DNA of 64,000 bases from Bifidobacterium sp. N4G05. GTDB lineage: Bacteria > Actinomycetota > Actinomycetes > Actinomycetales > Bifidobacteriaceae. A model generated the notes under the pieces. The model saw nothing but the letters and a program-made list of their open reading frames with translations, was not told the DNA's origin and did not search any database. Position numbers and translations under genes: made by a program. Below, in pieces: positions 31,545-42,712 of this stretch (positions are counted from its first letter, which is position 1; every line of letters begins with the position of its first letter). The stretch covers positions 1 to 64,000 of the forward strand of contig NZ_NJNQ01000007.1 of NCBI RefSeq assembly GCF_002742445.1, written 5' to 3'.

Positions 31545-34061
31545 ATGGAACAATCATCTGGAGCTTTCCCGCCGTCCCGCATCGAAGTGCGCGGTGCCTG
31601 CGTACATAATCTCAAGAACGTCGACGTCGACATTCCGTTGAACAAATTAGTCGGCATCGCCGGTATCTCCGGGTCCGGAAAGAGCTCTCTCGCTTTAGGT
31701 GTGCTATACGCTGAAGGATCCCGACGTTATCTGGAGGCTTTGTCGACGTATACCAGGCGACGTCTCACCCAAGCGAGTCGAGCGCAGGTAGTCGACATAC
31801 GTCATGTGCCCGCGGCTCTCGCCCTCCATCAAAGACCTTCAGTGCCCGGCGTGCGATCCACGTTCGGTACGATGACGGAGTTACTCAACAGTCTGCGTCT
31901 GTTGTTCTCCCGTTGCGCCTCGCATGTCTGCGAGCATTGTGGCGTACGCAACCATCCCACAATGAACGTGGCGGCCGAGTTACCTATACGATGCGCATCC
32001 TGCAACCAACTCATGCACCCACCATCCGCCGAACAGCTGTCGTTCAATTCCGCCGGCGCATGCCCGACCTGCTCCGGAACAGGCATCGTGCGAATCGTCG
32101 ACCGTGCTTCCCTGGTGCCAGACGAGACCAAAAGCATCGACGACGGCGCAGTATTACCATGGGGATCGTTGATGTGGGATCTGATGAAGCAGGTGTGCGG
32201 CGCGATGGGAGTGCGCACGAACATTCCATTCAACCAGCTGACCGACGCCGAGCGGGACATCGTGTTCAACGGCCCGGCCGTCAAGAAGCATATTCTATAC
32301 AAACCGAAGAAAGGCAATGATTTCGCCGAACTTGACTTCACGTACTTCAACGCCGTGTATACCGTGGAGAACGCGCTCGCCAAAGCCAAGGATGAGAAGG
32401 GTATCAAACGCGTGTCGAGATTCCTCAGCGAGCAACCATGTCCGGATTGTTTCGGTACGAGGCTTTCACAGCAGGCTCGTCAACCGCAGATTCTCGGTAT
32501 TGATCTGGCACAAGCCACGGCGATGACACTTGACGAAACGATACGTTGGGTGCGTTCAGTACCTAAGTCATTGCCGCAGGAGATGCGTGCGATGGCCACA
32601 GCCATCTGCGAATCGTTCGAGGATACGGCCGAGCGGCTCGTGGAACTCGGATTATGCTATTTGTCGCTTGACCGCGCAGGTGCGACACTGTCCACCGGCG
32701 AGCGCCAACGTGTGCAGTTGGCCCGTTCGGTGCGTAACCGCACTACAGGCGTGCTGTATGTGCTGGATGAACCTTCTATCGGATTGCATCCGGCGAATGT
32801 GGATGGACTGTTGGGCGTGATGCGCGATTTGGTGGCTGACGGCAATTCGGTGGTTGTGGTCGATCATGATACCCGTGTGCTTGCCGCGATGGATCATTTG
32901 GTGGAGATGGGTCCAACGGCCGGTGCCGAAGGTGGTCATGTGATCGCTCAGGGTGCGGTGGCGGATGTCATGACGGCATCTGGTTCTCAGATAGCGTCTT
33001 TTCTGCGTGATGGTGGCAAAATACATGAGCGGTCGCGGCCGCAGATTGACTTAGATGCGATGTTCGCCAAGGGTCGGATTCATTTGGAGACGAATACCGT
33101 GCATACGGTGCATCCGTTATTGGTGGACATTCCGCGAGGACGTCTCACTGTGGTGTCTGGCGTGTCGGGTTCCGGTAAGACGACGATGGTGTTGGAGGCA
33201 CTGGTCCCTGCGTTGCGCTCGGCCGCTGATGGTACCGTTTTCCCGAGCTCGATTCGTCTGATTGACGCGGATGACATTTCGAAAGTGGAACTGATCGATG
33301 CCACGCCCATTGGAGCAAACATCCGTTCGACCGTGGCGACATATTGCGGTGTTCACGATGATCTGCGTCGTGCGTTTGCGAAGACTTCCGACGCCCATAA
33401 GAAGAATCTCAAACCTGGCGCATTCTCATACAATACGGGCAAGTTGCGCTGCTCCACTTGCGATGGAACCGGTACCATTTCGTTGGACGTGCAGTTCCTG
33501 CCCGATGTTGACGTCACGTGTCCCGATTGCCATGGGACACGGTATGCACAGACCGCCGATGACATCCGATTGGTTTGCGCGGACAGCGTCGCCCGTTCAC
33601 TGCCGGAATTGATGCTGCTAAGCGTCGACGAGATGATGCCTCTATTGGATTTCCTACGCCCCGTTCGATCGAAACTGGCCACACTGCATGAGCTTGGCCT
33701 GGGGTATCTGACACTTGGCGAGCCGACTCCTGCGTTATCAGGCGGCGAAGCGCAACGGCTGAAGCTGGCCAGCGAAATGGGACGCGGACAGTCCGGTTCG
33801 GTATTCGTGTTCGACGAGCCGACGATCGGGCTACACCCGTTGGATGTGCTGGTATTACTACGCGTGTTCGACTCGCTGGTGGCTTCTGGGGCGACAGTTG
33901 TAGTAATCGAACATGATCTTGATGTAATCGCGAATGCGGATTATCTCATCGACATGGGTCCGGGCGGAGGCATGGCCGGCGGTCGCATCGTATGCGAGGG
34001 AACACCGGAAACGGTCCGTGCCTGTCCTGACAGCGTCACGGGCAGATATCTGCGTGGATGA
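31545..34061 (+). CDS. UvrA-like ATPase lacking excinuclease partners
   Basis: 838-residue UvrA-family double ABC ATPase: Walker A sites GISGSGKSS (near 45) and GVSGSGKTT (near 540), signatures LSTGERQRVQLAR and LSGGEAQRLKLA, Walker B LYVLDEPSIGLHP and VFVFDEPTIGLHP. Zinc-type CxxC pairs are in CEHCG/CASCN, CPTCSGTG, CSTCDGTG and CPDCHGTR. It is about 100 residues shorter than housekeeping UvrA and resembles the UvrA2/DrrC-type paralogues tied to drug or DNA-damage tolerance. ATG at 31545 was chosen; a GTG two codons earlier is equally possible and no strong ribosome site is seen. Confidence 0.87.
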   Translation: MEQSSGAFPPSRIEVRGACVHNLKNVDVDIPLNKLVGIAGISGSGKSSLALGVLYAEGSRRYLEALSTYTRRRLTQASRAQVVDIRHVPAALALHQRPSVPGVRSTFGTMTELLNSLRLLFSRCASHVCEHCGVRNHPTMNVAAELPIRCASCNQLMHPPSAEQLSFNSAGACPTCSGTGIVRIVDRASLVPDETKSIDDGAVLPWGSLMWDLMKQVCGAMGVRTNIPFNQLTDAERDIVFNGPAVKKHILYKPKKGNDFAELDFTYFNAVYTVENALAKAKDEKGIKRVSRFLSEQPCPDCFGTRLSQQARQPQILGIDLAQATAMTLDETIRWVRSVPKSLPQEMRAMATAICESFEDTAERLVELGLCYLSLDRAGATLSTGERQRVQLARSVRNRTTGVLYVLDEPSIGLHPANVDGLLGVMRDLVADGNSVVVVDHDTRVLAAMDHLVEMGPTAGAEGGHVIAQGAVADVMTASGSQIASFLRDGGKIHERSRPQIDLDAMFAKGRIHLETNTVHTVHPLLVDIPRGRLTVVSGVSGSGKTTMVLEALVPALRSAADGTVFPSSIRLIDADDISKVELIDATPIGANIRSTVATYCGVHDDLRRAFAKTSDAHKKNLKPGAFSYNTGKLRCSTCDGTGTISLDVQFLPDVDVTCPDCHGTRYAQTADDIRLVCADSVARSLPELMLLSVDEMMPLLDFLRPVRSKLATLHELGLGYLTLGEPTPALSGGEAQRLKLASEMGRGQSGSVFVFDEPTIGLHPLDVLVLLRVFDSLVASGATVVVIEHDLDVIANADYLIDMGPGGGMAGGRIVCEGTPETVRACPDSVTGRYLRG

Positions 34062-34126
34062 TCCGACGCGAACTCGCCCGTGACGGTTTCCCGTAGCTGC
34101 TTTCCTCGGGGTTGTCTGGGATACAG

Positions 34127-35225
<1,099 letters not shown>

Positions 35226-35250
35226 GCCTTTTCCTTTCAAGCCAAGAGTT

Positions 35251-37434
35251 TCACAACATGCAGCTGACGCAGCCTTGCACTTCGGTGCCAGACAACGCCT
35301 GCTGACGAATGCGGATGTAATACAGCGTTTTGATGCCTTTGCGCCACGCATAAATCTGCGCCTTGTTCAAATCTCGGGTAGTCGCCGTATCGGGAAAGAA
35401 CAAGGTCAACGACAGACCCTGATCGACATGCCGTGTTGCCTCGGCATACGTATCGACAATGGCCTTCCATCCGATTTCGTACGCATCCGCGAAATACTGG
35501 AGATTGTCGTTGGTCATATAGGGAGCCGGATAGTAGATCCGTCCAATCTTGCCTTCCTTACGAATCTCAATCTTCGAGGCGATAGGATGGATGGAACTCG
35601 TGGAATGATTGATGTACGAAATTGACCCCGTGGGCGGCACGGCCTGTAGATATTGGTTGAAGATACCGTCACGCATGATGTCGTCACGCAGACGCCGCCA
35701 ATCATCCTCGTCGGGGATATGGATGCCACGTTGTGCGAACAGCGACGCGACTTTTCCGGTCTTCGGCACCAGCGATCGCTCGCCGTCCGTGTATTTGTCG
35801 AAATAGTTGCCCGCGCCGGCAGGCTTCGCATAGGCAGACCGTTCGAAGCCTCTAAACCGTGTCCCGCGTTCGACTGCGAGATCATGCGAGGCACGGTAGG
35901 CATGGTAGGCAACGGTCATGAAGTACATGTCGGTGAAGTCGAGGGCTTCCGGCGAACCGTACATGATCGATTCTCTGGCAAGGAATCCATGGAGGTTCAT
36001 CTGTCCCAATCCGATGGCATGGCCTTCGTCGTTGGCGCGTCGGATGGATGGCACACATGCGATGTCCGTATGTTCCGACACCGAGGTCAGTGCGCGAATC
36101 GCACGTTCCACAGTTCGTCCCAAATCACCGTCCATCGCTTTGGCGATGTTGAGCGATCCAAGATTGCAGGACACGTCACGTCCCACGTGATCGTAGGACA
36201 GATCCTCATGATAGGTGCTTGGCTCCTGCACTTGGAGGATCTCCGAGCACAGGTTGCTCATGGCGATTCGTCCGTCGATCGGGTTGGCTCGGTTCACAGT
36301 ATCTTCGAACACCATGTACGGGTATCCGGATTCGAATTGCAATTCGGCCAAAGTCATGAAGAACTCTCGTGCGTCGATGTAGGTTTTCCCGATGCGTTCA
36401 TCGTCCACCATATTCCGGTAGTTTTCGCTGATGGAAACATCGGCAAAGGGCCTGCCCATGACGCGTTCGACGTCATATGGGCTGAACAGGGCCATAGGTT
36501 CGTGTCTCTTCGCCAGCTCGAATGTGATATCGGGGATCACTACTCCAAGAGCCAAAGATTTGATGCGAATCTTCTCATCCGCATTCTCGCGTTTGGTATC
36601 GAGGAAATGCATGATGTCCGGATGATGAGCGTTGAGGTACACCGCACCGGCACCCTGTCTAGCGCCCAACTGGTTGGCATAGCTGAAAGAGTCCTCAAGC
36701 AGTTTCATCACAGGCACAACGCCGCTGGACTGGTGTTTGATGCGCTTGATGGGCGCGCCGGCCTCGCGCAGATTGCTAAGCAACAGCGCGACGCCTCCAC
36801 CTCGTTTGCTCAACTGCAATGCGGCGTTGATGCCACGCGATATGGACTCCATGTTGTCTTCGATACGTATGAGAAAACAGCTGACTGCCTCTCCGCGCTG
36901 CGCTTTGCCGAGGTTGAGGAAAGTGGGCGTCGCCGGTTGGAAACGCCCTGATATAAGTTCTTCAAAATACGATTCGGCGGCCGCATGGTCGCCGGCGGCA
37001 AGCGCGAGCGCAACGGCGGCCGCGCGTTGAGGGAAGTTCTCCAGGTATTGTTTGCCGTCGAAGGTTTTCAATGCGTATGAGCGGTAGAACTTGAATGCTC
37101 CGAGGAATGTATCGAATTCGAATCCGCAGTCATCCACGTTGCGGTAGAACCTGTCAAGGAATTCGGCATCATATTGGGCAAATACGGATTCGTCGTAATA
37201 GCCGTCTGCGATGAGCCGGCTGAGTCTGTCTTGCGTGGAGTTGAAGCGGACGGTGTTCGGCAGCACGTGCTTTTCGACGTACTCACGTACGGCTTGGATG
37301 TCTTTATCAAATTGGATGCGCCCCTGCTTGTCGTAGAGATTCAGCATCGCGTTGAGCGAGTGCCAGTCATGGACGCGATCGTAGGAGGCTATGACGTCGG
37401 TTGCTGCGTGTGGTGTCGTTGAATCTTCTGGCAT
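35251..37434 (-). CDS. nrdE: Class Ib ribonucleotide reductase alpha subunit
   Basis: 727-residue catalytic subunit reducing ribonucleoside diphosphates. Active-site landmarks are NLCSEILQ (NxCxE), the first cysteine in [19 protein letters not shown] and the C-terminal redox pair CVSC, reduced by Nrd[14 protein letters not shown] is taken as the start; the 40 upstream residues of the open frame belong to the end of nrdI in another frame. nrdI ends two bases before this start. Confidence 0.95.
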   Translation of the reverse strand: MPEDSTTPHAATDVIASYDRVHDWHSLNAMLNLYDKQGRIQFDKDIQAVREYVEKHVLPNTVRFNSTQDRLSRLIADGYYDESVFAQYDAEFLDRFYRNVDDCGFEFDTFLGAFKFYRSYALKTFDGKQYLENFPQRAAAVALALAAGDHAAAESYFEELISGRFQPATPTFLNLGKAQRGEAVSCFLIRIEDNMESISRGINAALQLSKRGGGVALLLSNLREAGAPIKRIKHQSSGVVPVMKLLEDSFSYANQLGARQGAGAVYLNAHHPDIMHFLDTKRENADEKIRIKSLALGVVIPDITFELAKRHEPMALFSPYDVERVMGRPFADVSISENYRNMVDDERIGKTYIDAREFFMTLAELQFESGYPYMVFEDTVNRANPIDGRIAMSNLCSEILQVQEPSTYHEDLSYDHVGRDVSCNLGSLNIAKAMDGDLGRTVERAIRALTSVSEHTDIACVPSIRRANDEGHAIGLGQMNLHGFLARESIMYGSPEALDFTDMYFMTVAYHAYRASHDLAVERGTRFRGFERSAYAKPAGAGNYFDKYTDGERSLVPKTGKVASLFAQRGIHIPDEDDWRRLRDDIMRDGIFNQYLQAVPPTGSISYINHSTSSIHPIASKIEIRKEGKIGRIYYPAPYMTNDNLQYFADAYEIGWKAIVDTYAEATRHVDQGLSLTLFFPDTATTRDLNKAQIYAWRKGIKTLYYIRIRQQALSGTEVQGCVSCML

Positions 37435-37436
37435 GG

Positions 37437-37871
37437 TTATCGTTGTTCCTGTTGTGTATATTCGTCGAAAAATCTGCGCAGTCCTTCGCGCACGGTCTCG
37501 GTGTCTTCTGGAGTGCCCATCAGTTCGAACCGGTAGAGTAGCGGTACGTGGCATTTAGCCGCGATGATGTCGCCTGCGATGCCGTAGGCTTCGCCGAAGT
37601 TGGTGTTACCCGATGCGATGACTCCGATGATGCCACTGCGGTTGCGTTCATCATTGAGGAATCGTTTGACTTGCACGGGCACTGCTTTGTCGATTGTTCC
37701 TCCGCCGTATGTAGGTGTCAGCAAGACGTAGGGCTCATTCACATGCAGTTCAGGCTCGTCTGGCCGCAGCGGGATGCGCATTGCATGGATGCCGAATTCA
37801 TCCAATCGGCATCCCTCAACGAAGCGTGTCGTATTGCCCGATGCCGACGAGAAGTACACCAGCGCGCTCAC
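37437..37871 (-). CDS. nrdI: Flavodoxin-like NrdI
   Basis: 144-residue flavoprotein that supplies oxidant for assembling the NrdF dimanganese-tyrosyl cofactor. FMN-binding segments are [14 protein letters not shown] at the N-terminus, PTYGGGT and [15 protein letters not shown] at 37871, preceded by GGAGG, is the natural start and overlaps the nrdH stop by four bases (GTGA). Longer readings would include out-of-frame nrdH. Confidence 0.92.
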   Translation of the reverse strand: MSALVYFSSASGNTTRFVEGCRLDEFGIHAMRIPLRPDEPELHVNEPYVLLTPTYGGGTIDKAVPVQVKRFLNDERNRSGIIGVIASGNTNFGEAYGIAGDIIAAKCHVPLLYRFELMGTPEDTETVREGLRRFFDEYTQQEQR

Positions 37872-38101
37872 CTGCAGCGAGCCTCCAGCTCGTGGATTTT
37901 GTCGGGACGATACCCGGACCAGGATTCGTCGTCTGCGATGATGACTGGCATCTGCCGCCATCCTTCGTTCCGCAATCTGTCGGAAATACGTGCGTTGGCC
38001 GTAATGTCGACAGTCGTATATGGAAGGCCTCGTTTGTCCAATTGGCGTTTCGTCGCCGTGCATTGCGGGCAGTTTGCTTTGGTGTATAACGTAATGTTCA
38101 T
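37868..38101 (-). CDS. nrdH: Glutaredoxin-like NrdH
   Basis: 77-residue thioredoxin-fold redoxin that reduces NrdE. The active site is [10 protein letters not shown] at residues 9-18; WSGYRPDKI near the C-terminus matches the family. The ATG follows AAAGGACG. First gene of the nrdHIEF operon, with two NrdR boxes about 75-120 bases upstream. Confidence 0.94.
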   Translation of the reverse strand: MNITLYTKANCPQCTATKRQLDKRGLPYTTVDITANARISDRLRNEGWRQMPVIIADDESWSGYRPDKIHELEARCR

Positions 38102-38174
38102 GTTCCACGTCCTTTCACGACCGTACGTCGTTGGTACGTGGCACACATTATCCGAACGAAAATAAAAATCAAGA

Positions 38175-38222
38175 CCACAACATACAGTGTCTCGCTGTCT
38201 TCTCAAACACTATATACGGCGT
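38175..38222. promoter_or_regulatory. Paired NrdR boxes upstream of nrdH
   Basis: CCACAACATACAGTGT (38175-38190) and ACACTATATACGGCGT (38207-38222) both resemble the palindromic NrdR consensus ACACTATATATAGTGT and are spaced 32 bases start to start, about three helical turns, as is typical. They should let NrdR repress nrdHIEF when dATP is abundant. Confidence 0.75.
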
Positions 38223-38539
38223 GTTTCCAGCATTGGCAACAGTTTCGGAGTCCTCAAGCAGGACGTGGACCGGATTTGTGGGATTTTTCACATCGGATGC
38301 AATCGTTCTTCGCCGAAAGCCCCATGCCATAAAAGGCATATAGGAGCCAGGGTCTTATTCCCCTTCGGGAACCCAGCCGTCACTCACTCAAGTTGACCTT
38401 GGACGCCCAATCATGCACTAACCGCAGAAAAGACAGACATCCCGCACCCCCGGCAACGCGGATTCAGGTTTCTTTGCAGAAATCTGCAGAGATTCTTTCG
38501 GTACACTTTTCGACCGAGCTGGGAGGCATCCGACATACC
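38223..38539. other. Gene-free stretch between nrd and tetR
   Basis: No credible gene on either strand. ATGCC(ATAAAA)GGCAT at 38326-38341 forms a short hairpin, and CCCCTTCGGGAACC follows nearby. Nothing else was recognised. Confidence 0.45.
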
Positions 38540-38556
38540 ATACCGACCAACGGTAT
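38540..38556. promoter_or_regulatory. TetR operator upstream of tetR gene
   Basis: ATACCG-5 bases-CGGTAT at 38540-38556, 44 bases before the regulator ATG, flanked by further ACATACC/GGTATGT symmetry. The same 6-5-6 palindrome recurs at 39301-39317, before the efflux gene. Confidence 0.75.
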
Positions 38557-38600
38557 GTATAATGTTGGTGTATTCGACTCCACCTTTGAAGGAGAGGCAT

Positions 38601-39257
38601 ATGGCGCGCAATGCACACCCTGAGGTGACGCGACAGCGAATCCTTGACGCCGCGAAAAAGCTGTTCGCGCAAAAGAGGTATGAGCACACCACGATTCAAG
38701 ATATTCTCGACGAGCTCGAAGACCTCAGCAAAGGCGCTATCTACCATCATTTCAAAAACAAAGAAGCGATGCTGCATGCGCTGGTAGATTCCGACAACGA
38801 ACGACTTCTTCCCCAAGCAAATCAAGAGGATGGCTCGCGAAACGGATTGCAAAAACTACGCAATTCGCTCATGATGCAGATTACCGACACTGAACATATG
38901 ACCCTCATGCGCGATGCATTTCCCCTGCTGAACGACCCGAAAATCCTCGCCGAAAATCTTCGCATCTGGCGAACCGACAGCACCAAAATCGCATACGACT
39001 TCATCCAGGAGGGGTTAAAGGACGGTTCGATCACAACCGAATACCCTCAAGAAGCCGCGGAACTTTTTTCACTGCTGTTCAATTACTGGCTAGCCCCAAA
39101 CTTCTACCCCATCACTACCCTTCGTGAATTCAAGCATCGCATCCACTGCCTTGGATTGATTATGGACTCGCTCGGAGTTCCACTTATCGATCACGACAGT
39201 GATATGGAAGATCGGCTTGCGGAAGGCTTCTTCCTACTCGCCAGCAATCCGCAATAA
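38601..39257 (+). CDS. TetR/AcrR family regulator
   Basis: 218-residue repressor. The N-terminal helix-turn-helix is at about 10-55 (QRILDAAKKLF, YEHTTIQDILDEL, KGAIYHHFKNKEAML), and the C-terminal ligand domain is helical with no recognised ligand. MARNAHPEVT is the start, after GAAGGAG; the longer frame has no site. The matching operators here and before the next gene indicate self-control and control of the MFS gene. Confidence 0.9.
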   Translation: MARNAHPEVTRQRILDAAKKLFAQKRYEHTTIQDILDELEDLSKGAIYHHFKNKEAMLHALVDSDNERLLPQANQEDGSRNGLQKLRNSLMMQITDTEHMTLMRDAFPLLNDPKILAENLRIWRTDSTKIAYDFIQEGLKDGSITTEYPQEAAELFSLLFNYWLAPNFYPITTLREFKHRIHCLGLIMDSLGVPLIDHDSDMEDRLAEGFFLLASNPQ

Positions 39258-39300
39258 AAGCTCGGCAATGTCAATCTATTTTTATTTGTACCTTTTTTAC

Positions 39301-39317
39301 ATACCGTCAGTCGGTAT
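39301..39317. promoter_or_regulatory. TetR operator upstream of the MFS efflux gene
   Basis: ATACCG-TCAGT-CGGTAT, identical in both half-sites and spacing to the one before the TetR gene, lying just upstream of the AAAGGA ribosome site of the efflux gene. Confidence 0.78.
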
Positions 39318-39367
39318 CGAAAGGAATAGTCATAAAAAACTCGTCAGAACCGACGCTCCAATCCAGC

Positions 39368-40615
39368 TTGCGCTCCGCAAACTTCATCCTTCTTGTACTC
39401 GGTCAAGGCATTTCCTTGTTCGGCAATACCATGCTCCGATTTGCCATGTCCATGTGGGTACTGGACGAAACCGCATCATCCACGATCTTCGCCACCGTGC
39501 TGGCCATATCCGTCATTCCGACCATACTTATCAGCCCATTCGGAGGTGTTATGGCCGACCGAGTAAGCAAACGTGCCATGATGGTGGCGCTCGATATCAT
39601 CTCAGGAATCGTCACACTGCTTGCGACTGTGTTTTTCGCACTATCCGGATTCAACATTCTCGCCATCGCCATCATGCAGGTAGTATTGGCAGTACTCGAT
39701 GCCATGGAAACTCCCGTCGTACAATCCGCACTGCCACAAATCATCGGAAGAGAGTCCTCCACTGACCTTCGCCGAGGCACGGCCATCATCAACCAAGTGC
39801 AGCAGCTCAGCCAATTACTCCCGAGTTTCCTAGGTGGCGTGATGTACGGGCTGATTGGCATTCGACTGATGATGCTCATCACCGCAGCATGTCTTATGTC
39901 GGCAGCCATGGTTGAATGCTTCATCAGACTCGCGAAGCCCCTATCGAATCAAGATGATGCCGGCATCTGCCTACTCGGCGTCATTATCGGCGATATGCAT
40001 TCGGCGACCGCTTTCCTGCTTCGCAAGGAGCCGACCGTAGCACGATTAGCCGGTGTTTGCACATGGATTAATCTGATACTGACTGGATTCAGTTCAGTAA
40101 GCTTTCCTTACATTATTCGAACTACGTTAGGCTACGATGCGGCGACATATGGTCTATGCGATGGCATTATCGGCATTGCCGGCATAGCGGGAACATTCAT
40201 CGCTGGGTGTTTCGCCAACTGTTTGAAATCACGAAACGCCCCTTCGTTGTTGTTTGTGGAAAGTCTTATGCTGCTTCCGCCGACCATCGCCTTCCTGCTT
40301 CCATGTTCAACGCAAACCAAGCTCATCATGCTGGTGCTCTGCACTGCGGTAGTCATAATCGCCGTTGATTTCTTGAACCTCATTCTCGTGCCATCTATTC
40401 AGATGAGGACGCCAACCGCGATTACAGGCAAGGTCATGGCCATTATTTCATCGTTGACGATATGCGCCCAGCCACTCGGGCAAATGCTTTACGGATGGCT
40501 GCACGCACATTGCACGGTTTGGCTTATTCTGCTGATTTCAGCACTGGCATCACTGCCCTTGGCATGGCTGGCTCACCCACTGTTTATGCACCTTGACGAT
40601 ACGATTTCCAAGTAA
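39368..40615 (+). CDS. MFS efflux transporter, TetR-controlled
   Basis: Twelve-helix major facilitator resembling macrolide/TetV-type exporters. The motif GGVMADRVSKRAMM is the loop 2-3 signature. The span given starts at a TTG that has no ribosome site. A good AAAGGA lies further upstream, six bases before ATA-AAA-AAC at 39332 in the same frame, suggesting the original start was ATG and is now ATA; that reading gives 427 residues. Expression may be weakened. The drug or metabolite is unknown. Confidence 0.82.
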   Translation: MRSANFILLVLGQGISLFGNTMLRFAMSMWVLDETASSTIFATVLAISVIPTILISPFGGVMADRVSKRAMMVALDIISGIVTLLATVFFALSGFNILAIAIMQVVLAVLDAMETPVVQSALPQIIGRESSTDLRRGTAIINQVQQLSQLLPSFLGGVMYGLIGIRLMMLITAACLMSAAMVECFIRLAKPLSNQDDAGICLLGVIIGDMHSATAFLLRKEPTVARLAGVCTWINLILTGFSSVSFPYIIRTTLGYDAATYGLCDGIIGIAGIAGTFIAGCFANCLKSRNAPSLLFVESLMLLPPTIAFLLPCSTQTKLIMLVLCTAVVIIAVDFLNLILVPSIQMRTPTAITGKVMAIISSLTICAQPLGQMLYGWLHAHCTVWLILLISALASLPLAWLAHPLFMHLDDTISK

Positions 40616-40648
40616 GGCAGGGGAATGAAGCCAATATACGAATGTCCG

Positions 40649-40858
40649 TATGCTGAGAATGTCGCCCAACATATTGCGATTCGGCTTGAAATCAGCTTTT
40701 CTTAAACGAATGTCTTTCCGCTTACAACGAATCATCACCAGCGCGACGATCACACTGATGGCCTGTGCAGGGATTGCGCCAAGAGCCGCATCTGCCGGAC
40801 CAAGCTGAAGATACCCCATGAACAGGTAGACGAGTGCGATATTGAAACACTGATTCCC
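40649..40858 (-). pseudogene. Fragment of a MATE family efflux gene
   Basis: On the minus strand the frame FNIALVYLFMGYLQLGPADA continues through AISVIVALVMIR to DFKPNRNMLGDILSI. This matches the middle of MATE (NorM/DinF) transporters. Both ends are missing: it breaks into unrelated sequence at about 40648, next to the MFS stop, and upstream near 40858. Confidence 0.55.
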
Positions 40859-41200
40859 AAGCTAGCCGGAACCACTTGGCTGAATCACTATCTTGAGAGC
40901 CTGCCGAATCTGGAAGCCCAGAAACAGATGTACAGACAAGTTATCAGCATGTGACGTTCAACGGCTGACATCAGTTATATAGGAATGTTCGATCGGGGTT
41001 CTTTGGCACGGCATGTCCAAAATTGTTGCGCCTATGCGGATTGGACGTCCACGCTGGTGGAAGTGAATTGCGTAAACGAGAACTTCTGTCTGACATTCAC
41101 GCAGAAGTTCACCACAGATAGATACGTAAAAGCATTTCGCGAATTGTTGGAGCAACGAGGCATAGCATGCACCGAGATCGAAGAGACAGAGTTCATCTGA
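40850..41200 (+). pseudogene. Gene remnant, possibly condensation-domain-like
   Basis: A single frame reads LAGTTWLNHYLESLPNLEAQ to VISM, hits TGA at 40952-40954, then continues ADISYIGMFDRGS, STLVEVNCVNENFCLTFTQK and ends EIEETEFI at 41200. The second half recalls the C-terminus of condensation/acyltransferase-like proteins, but I am not sure. The internal stop and lack of an N-terminus argue for decay. The part from the ATG at 40985 (71 residues) could still be translated. Confidence 0.35.
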
Positions 41201-41269
41201 ACGTTCCGCCATTCAATCTCGGCACAACCACGATACACACGCTTAGACGTTCGCGATCTAAGAGGTCGA

Positions 41270-42637
41270 TCAGTCGCCGACTGAAACCGGCCTCCCCTCG
41301 TTGCCTCCCGTCTCATCCACGCTTCCCATGTATGGACCCATCAGATCGATATATTCCTTCGCGTCATGAGCGAGAAGCGCACGCGTGGCACGTAGGGATT
41401 CGATATCTCTTGGAAAACGGTACAGCGCAACCATTGTCGACAGATCCCTAAGCCCGTTACAAGTGTCCATTAATTGTTTCTTCTCCTTTCGCGGTGCGAA
41501 AAGCGCATCATCCCTACTTTCCGGCTCCGGGAAGCAGATATACCCTCCCAATGTCATCACCAACCCCATCCCTTTAACGGATTCAGTCGTTCGTTTCAGA
41601 CTTTCCATTCCCTGCTGGAACATCTTGTCATCTCGGGTCCGGAACCCTTCAGTAAGTGGCCGCGAGCCCACCGCCCCCAATAACGACAGGGCAAGATCAT
41701 GCAGGTACAGCGGATCCTCCCAAATGCTCGCCACCTGATATGCGCCCTTCTGGTAAACGCGTTCCATGATTTGCGAAGCTGACTCAGTCTGCTTGTTCCA
41801 CAAAGCACGATACGCTTCCACGATTTTCTCGGCATCGTACAGATATCGCGCATCCATACACGCGGGATATTCAAGCAACATGGATTCGGCCAGGTCGGCA
41901 TTGCAGGCATAGTCCAGATCGGCTTGAATTCTAAGATCGCGCAGATGGTCGCACAGATTGCGATAAGAGAAGTCTTCATCGCATCCGGAATCCACCACTT
42001 TCGGATCGTCCCTCAGCATGCACATGCCGATACCGCCATATCCAAGCACCATCAACGCAACATCGGCCGCACGCGGCTCTTCCTCGCCCCAACGCAGCAG
42101 ACTGTACGCGGCCAGCCAATATACTTCCTGCAAATATTCAGCCATGCAGGCCAGTCTCTTCTTTTTGCCGGTAGCGTATTTTCCACCCTTTTTCTTGCTT
42201 CTCCGAAACACATCCTTGGTGTAGGTCAATCCAATCTGGAATGGCATTCTGCTGCTGGGCCTTTGCAAAGCCACCGCTATCGAAGCGTCATTGATCATTT
42301 CATAGAGCCAAACGCTCATACCGTACTTACGCACGATGTTACGGCATCCATCAAGAAAATTCGCATCATGCTCAACCAGATCATAATCGAACGAAATCAT
42401 GGCCCACGCCAGATTCGCCACCCATGATGTGCTGCAGAATAATTCCTTTCCCAGTTCACAGACTTTTTCGTCAAAAAGCGAAAGAGATCCGATCTCACCG
42501 TATTCATCGTGGATTTTTCCCAATTCCGCAAGATATTTGCCAGAACTGTATCCATCAAACCGCTCGATAAGTTCTTCGATCGTTGCCAAAAATCCCTGTT
42601 CATCCATATGGAACGGGCCAGTGATTATTTCCGCCAT
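41270..42637 (-). CDS. Uncharacterised protein, 455 residues
   Basis: I do not recognise this protein. It looks soluble and mostly helical, rich in Leu, Tyr, Asp and Trp, with no signal peptide and no transmembrane segment. A Lys-rich loop (RRSKKKGGKYATGKKKR) lies near residue 150. The ATG at 42637 follows AAAGGAG, which supports real translation; a start nine codons earlier has no site. The neighbours are gene remnants on one side and pntB on the other, so the context gives no clue. Possibly accessory. Confidence 0.65.
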   Translation of the reverse strand: MAEIITGPFHMDEQGFLATIEELIERFDGYSSGKYLAELGKIHDEYGEIGSLSLFDEKVCELGKELFCSTSWVANLAWAMISFDYDLVEHDANFLDGCRNIVRKYGMSVWLYEMINDASIAVALQRPSSRMPFQIGLTYTKDVFRRSKKKGGKYATGKKKRLACMAEYLQEVYWLAAYSLLRWGEEEPRAADVALMVLGYGGIGMCMLRDDPKVVDSGCDEDFSYRNLCDHLRDLRIQADLDYACNADLAESMLLEYPACMDARYLYDAEKIVEAYRALWNKQTESASQIMERVYQKGAYQVASIWEDPLYLHDLALSLLGAVGSRPLTEGFRTRDDKMFQQGMESLKRTTESVKGMGLVMTLGGYICFPEPESRDDALFAPRKEKKQLMDTCNGLRDLSTMVALYRFPRDIESLRATRALLAHDAKEYIDLMGPYMGSVDETGGNEGRPVSVGD

Positions 42638-42712
42638 GTGCAACTCCTTTGTTGTAGGGTGCACCTACTGTCTCATATTCAAATCATCCTGCGCCACCGG
42701 ACCTTGAAAATC

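Noticed and set aside
31205..31657. 150-residue minus-strand frame upstream of the UvrA paralogue
   Set aside because: It crosses two strong hairpins and the start of the UvrA-like gene, with no ribosome site or family resemblance.
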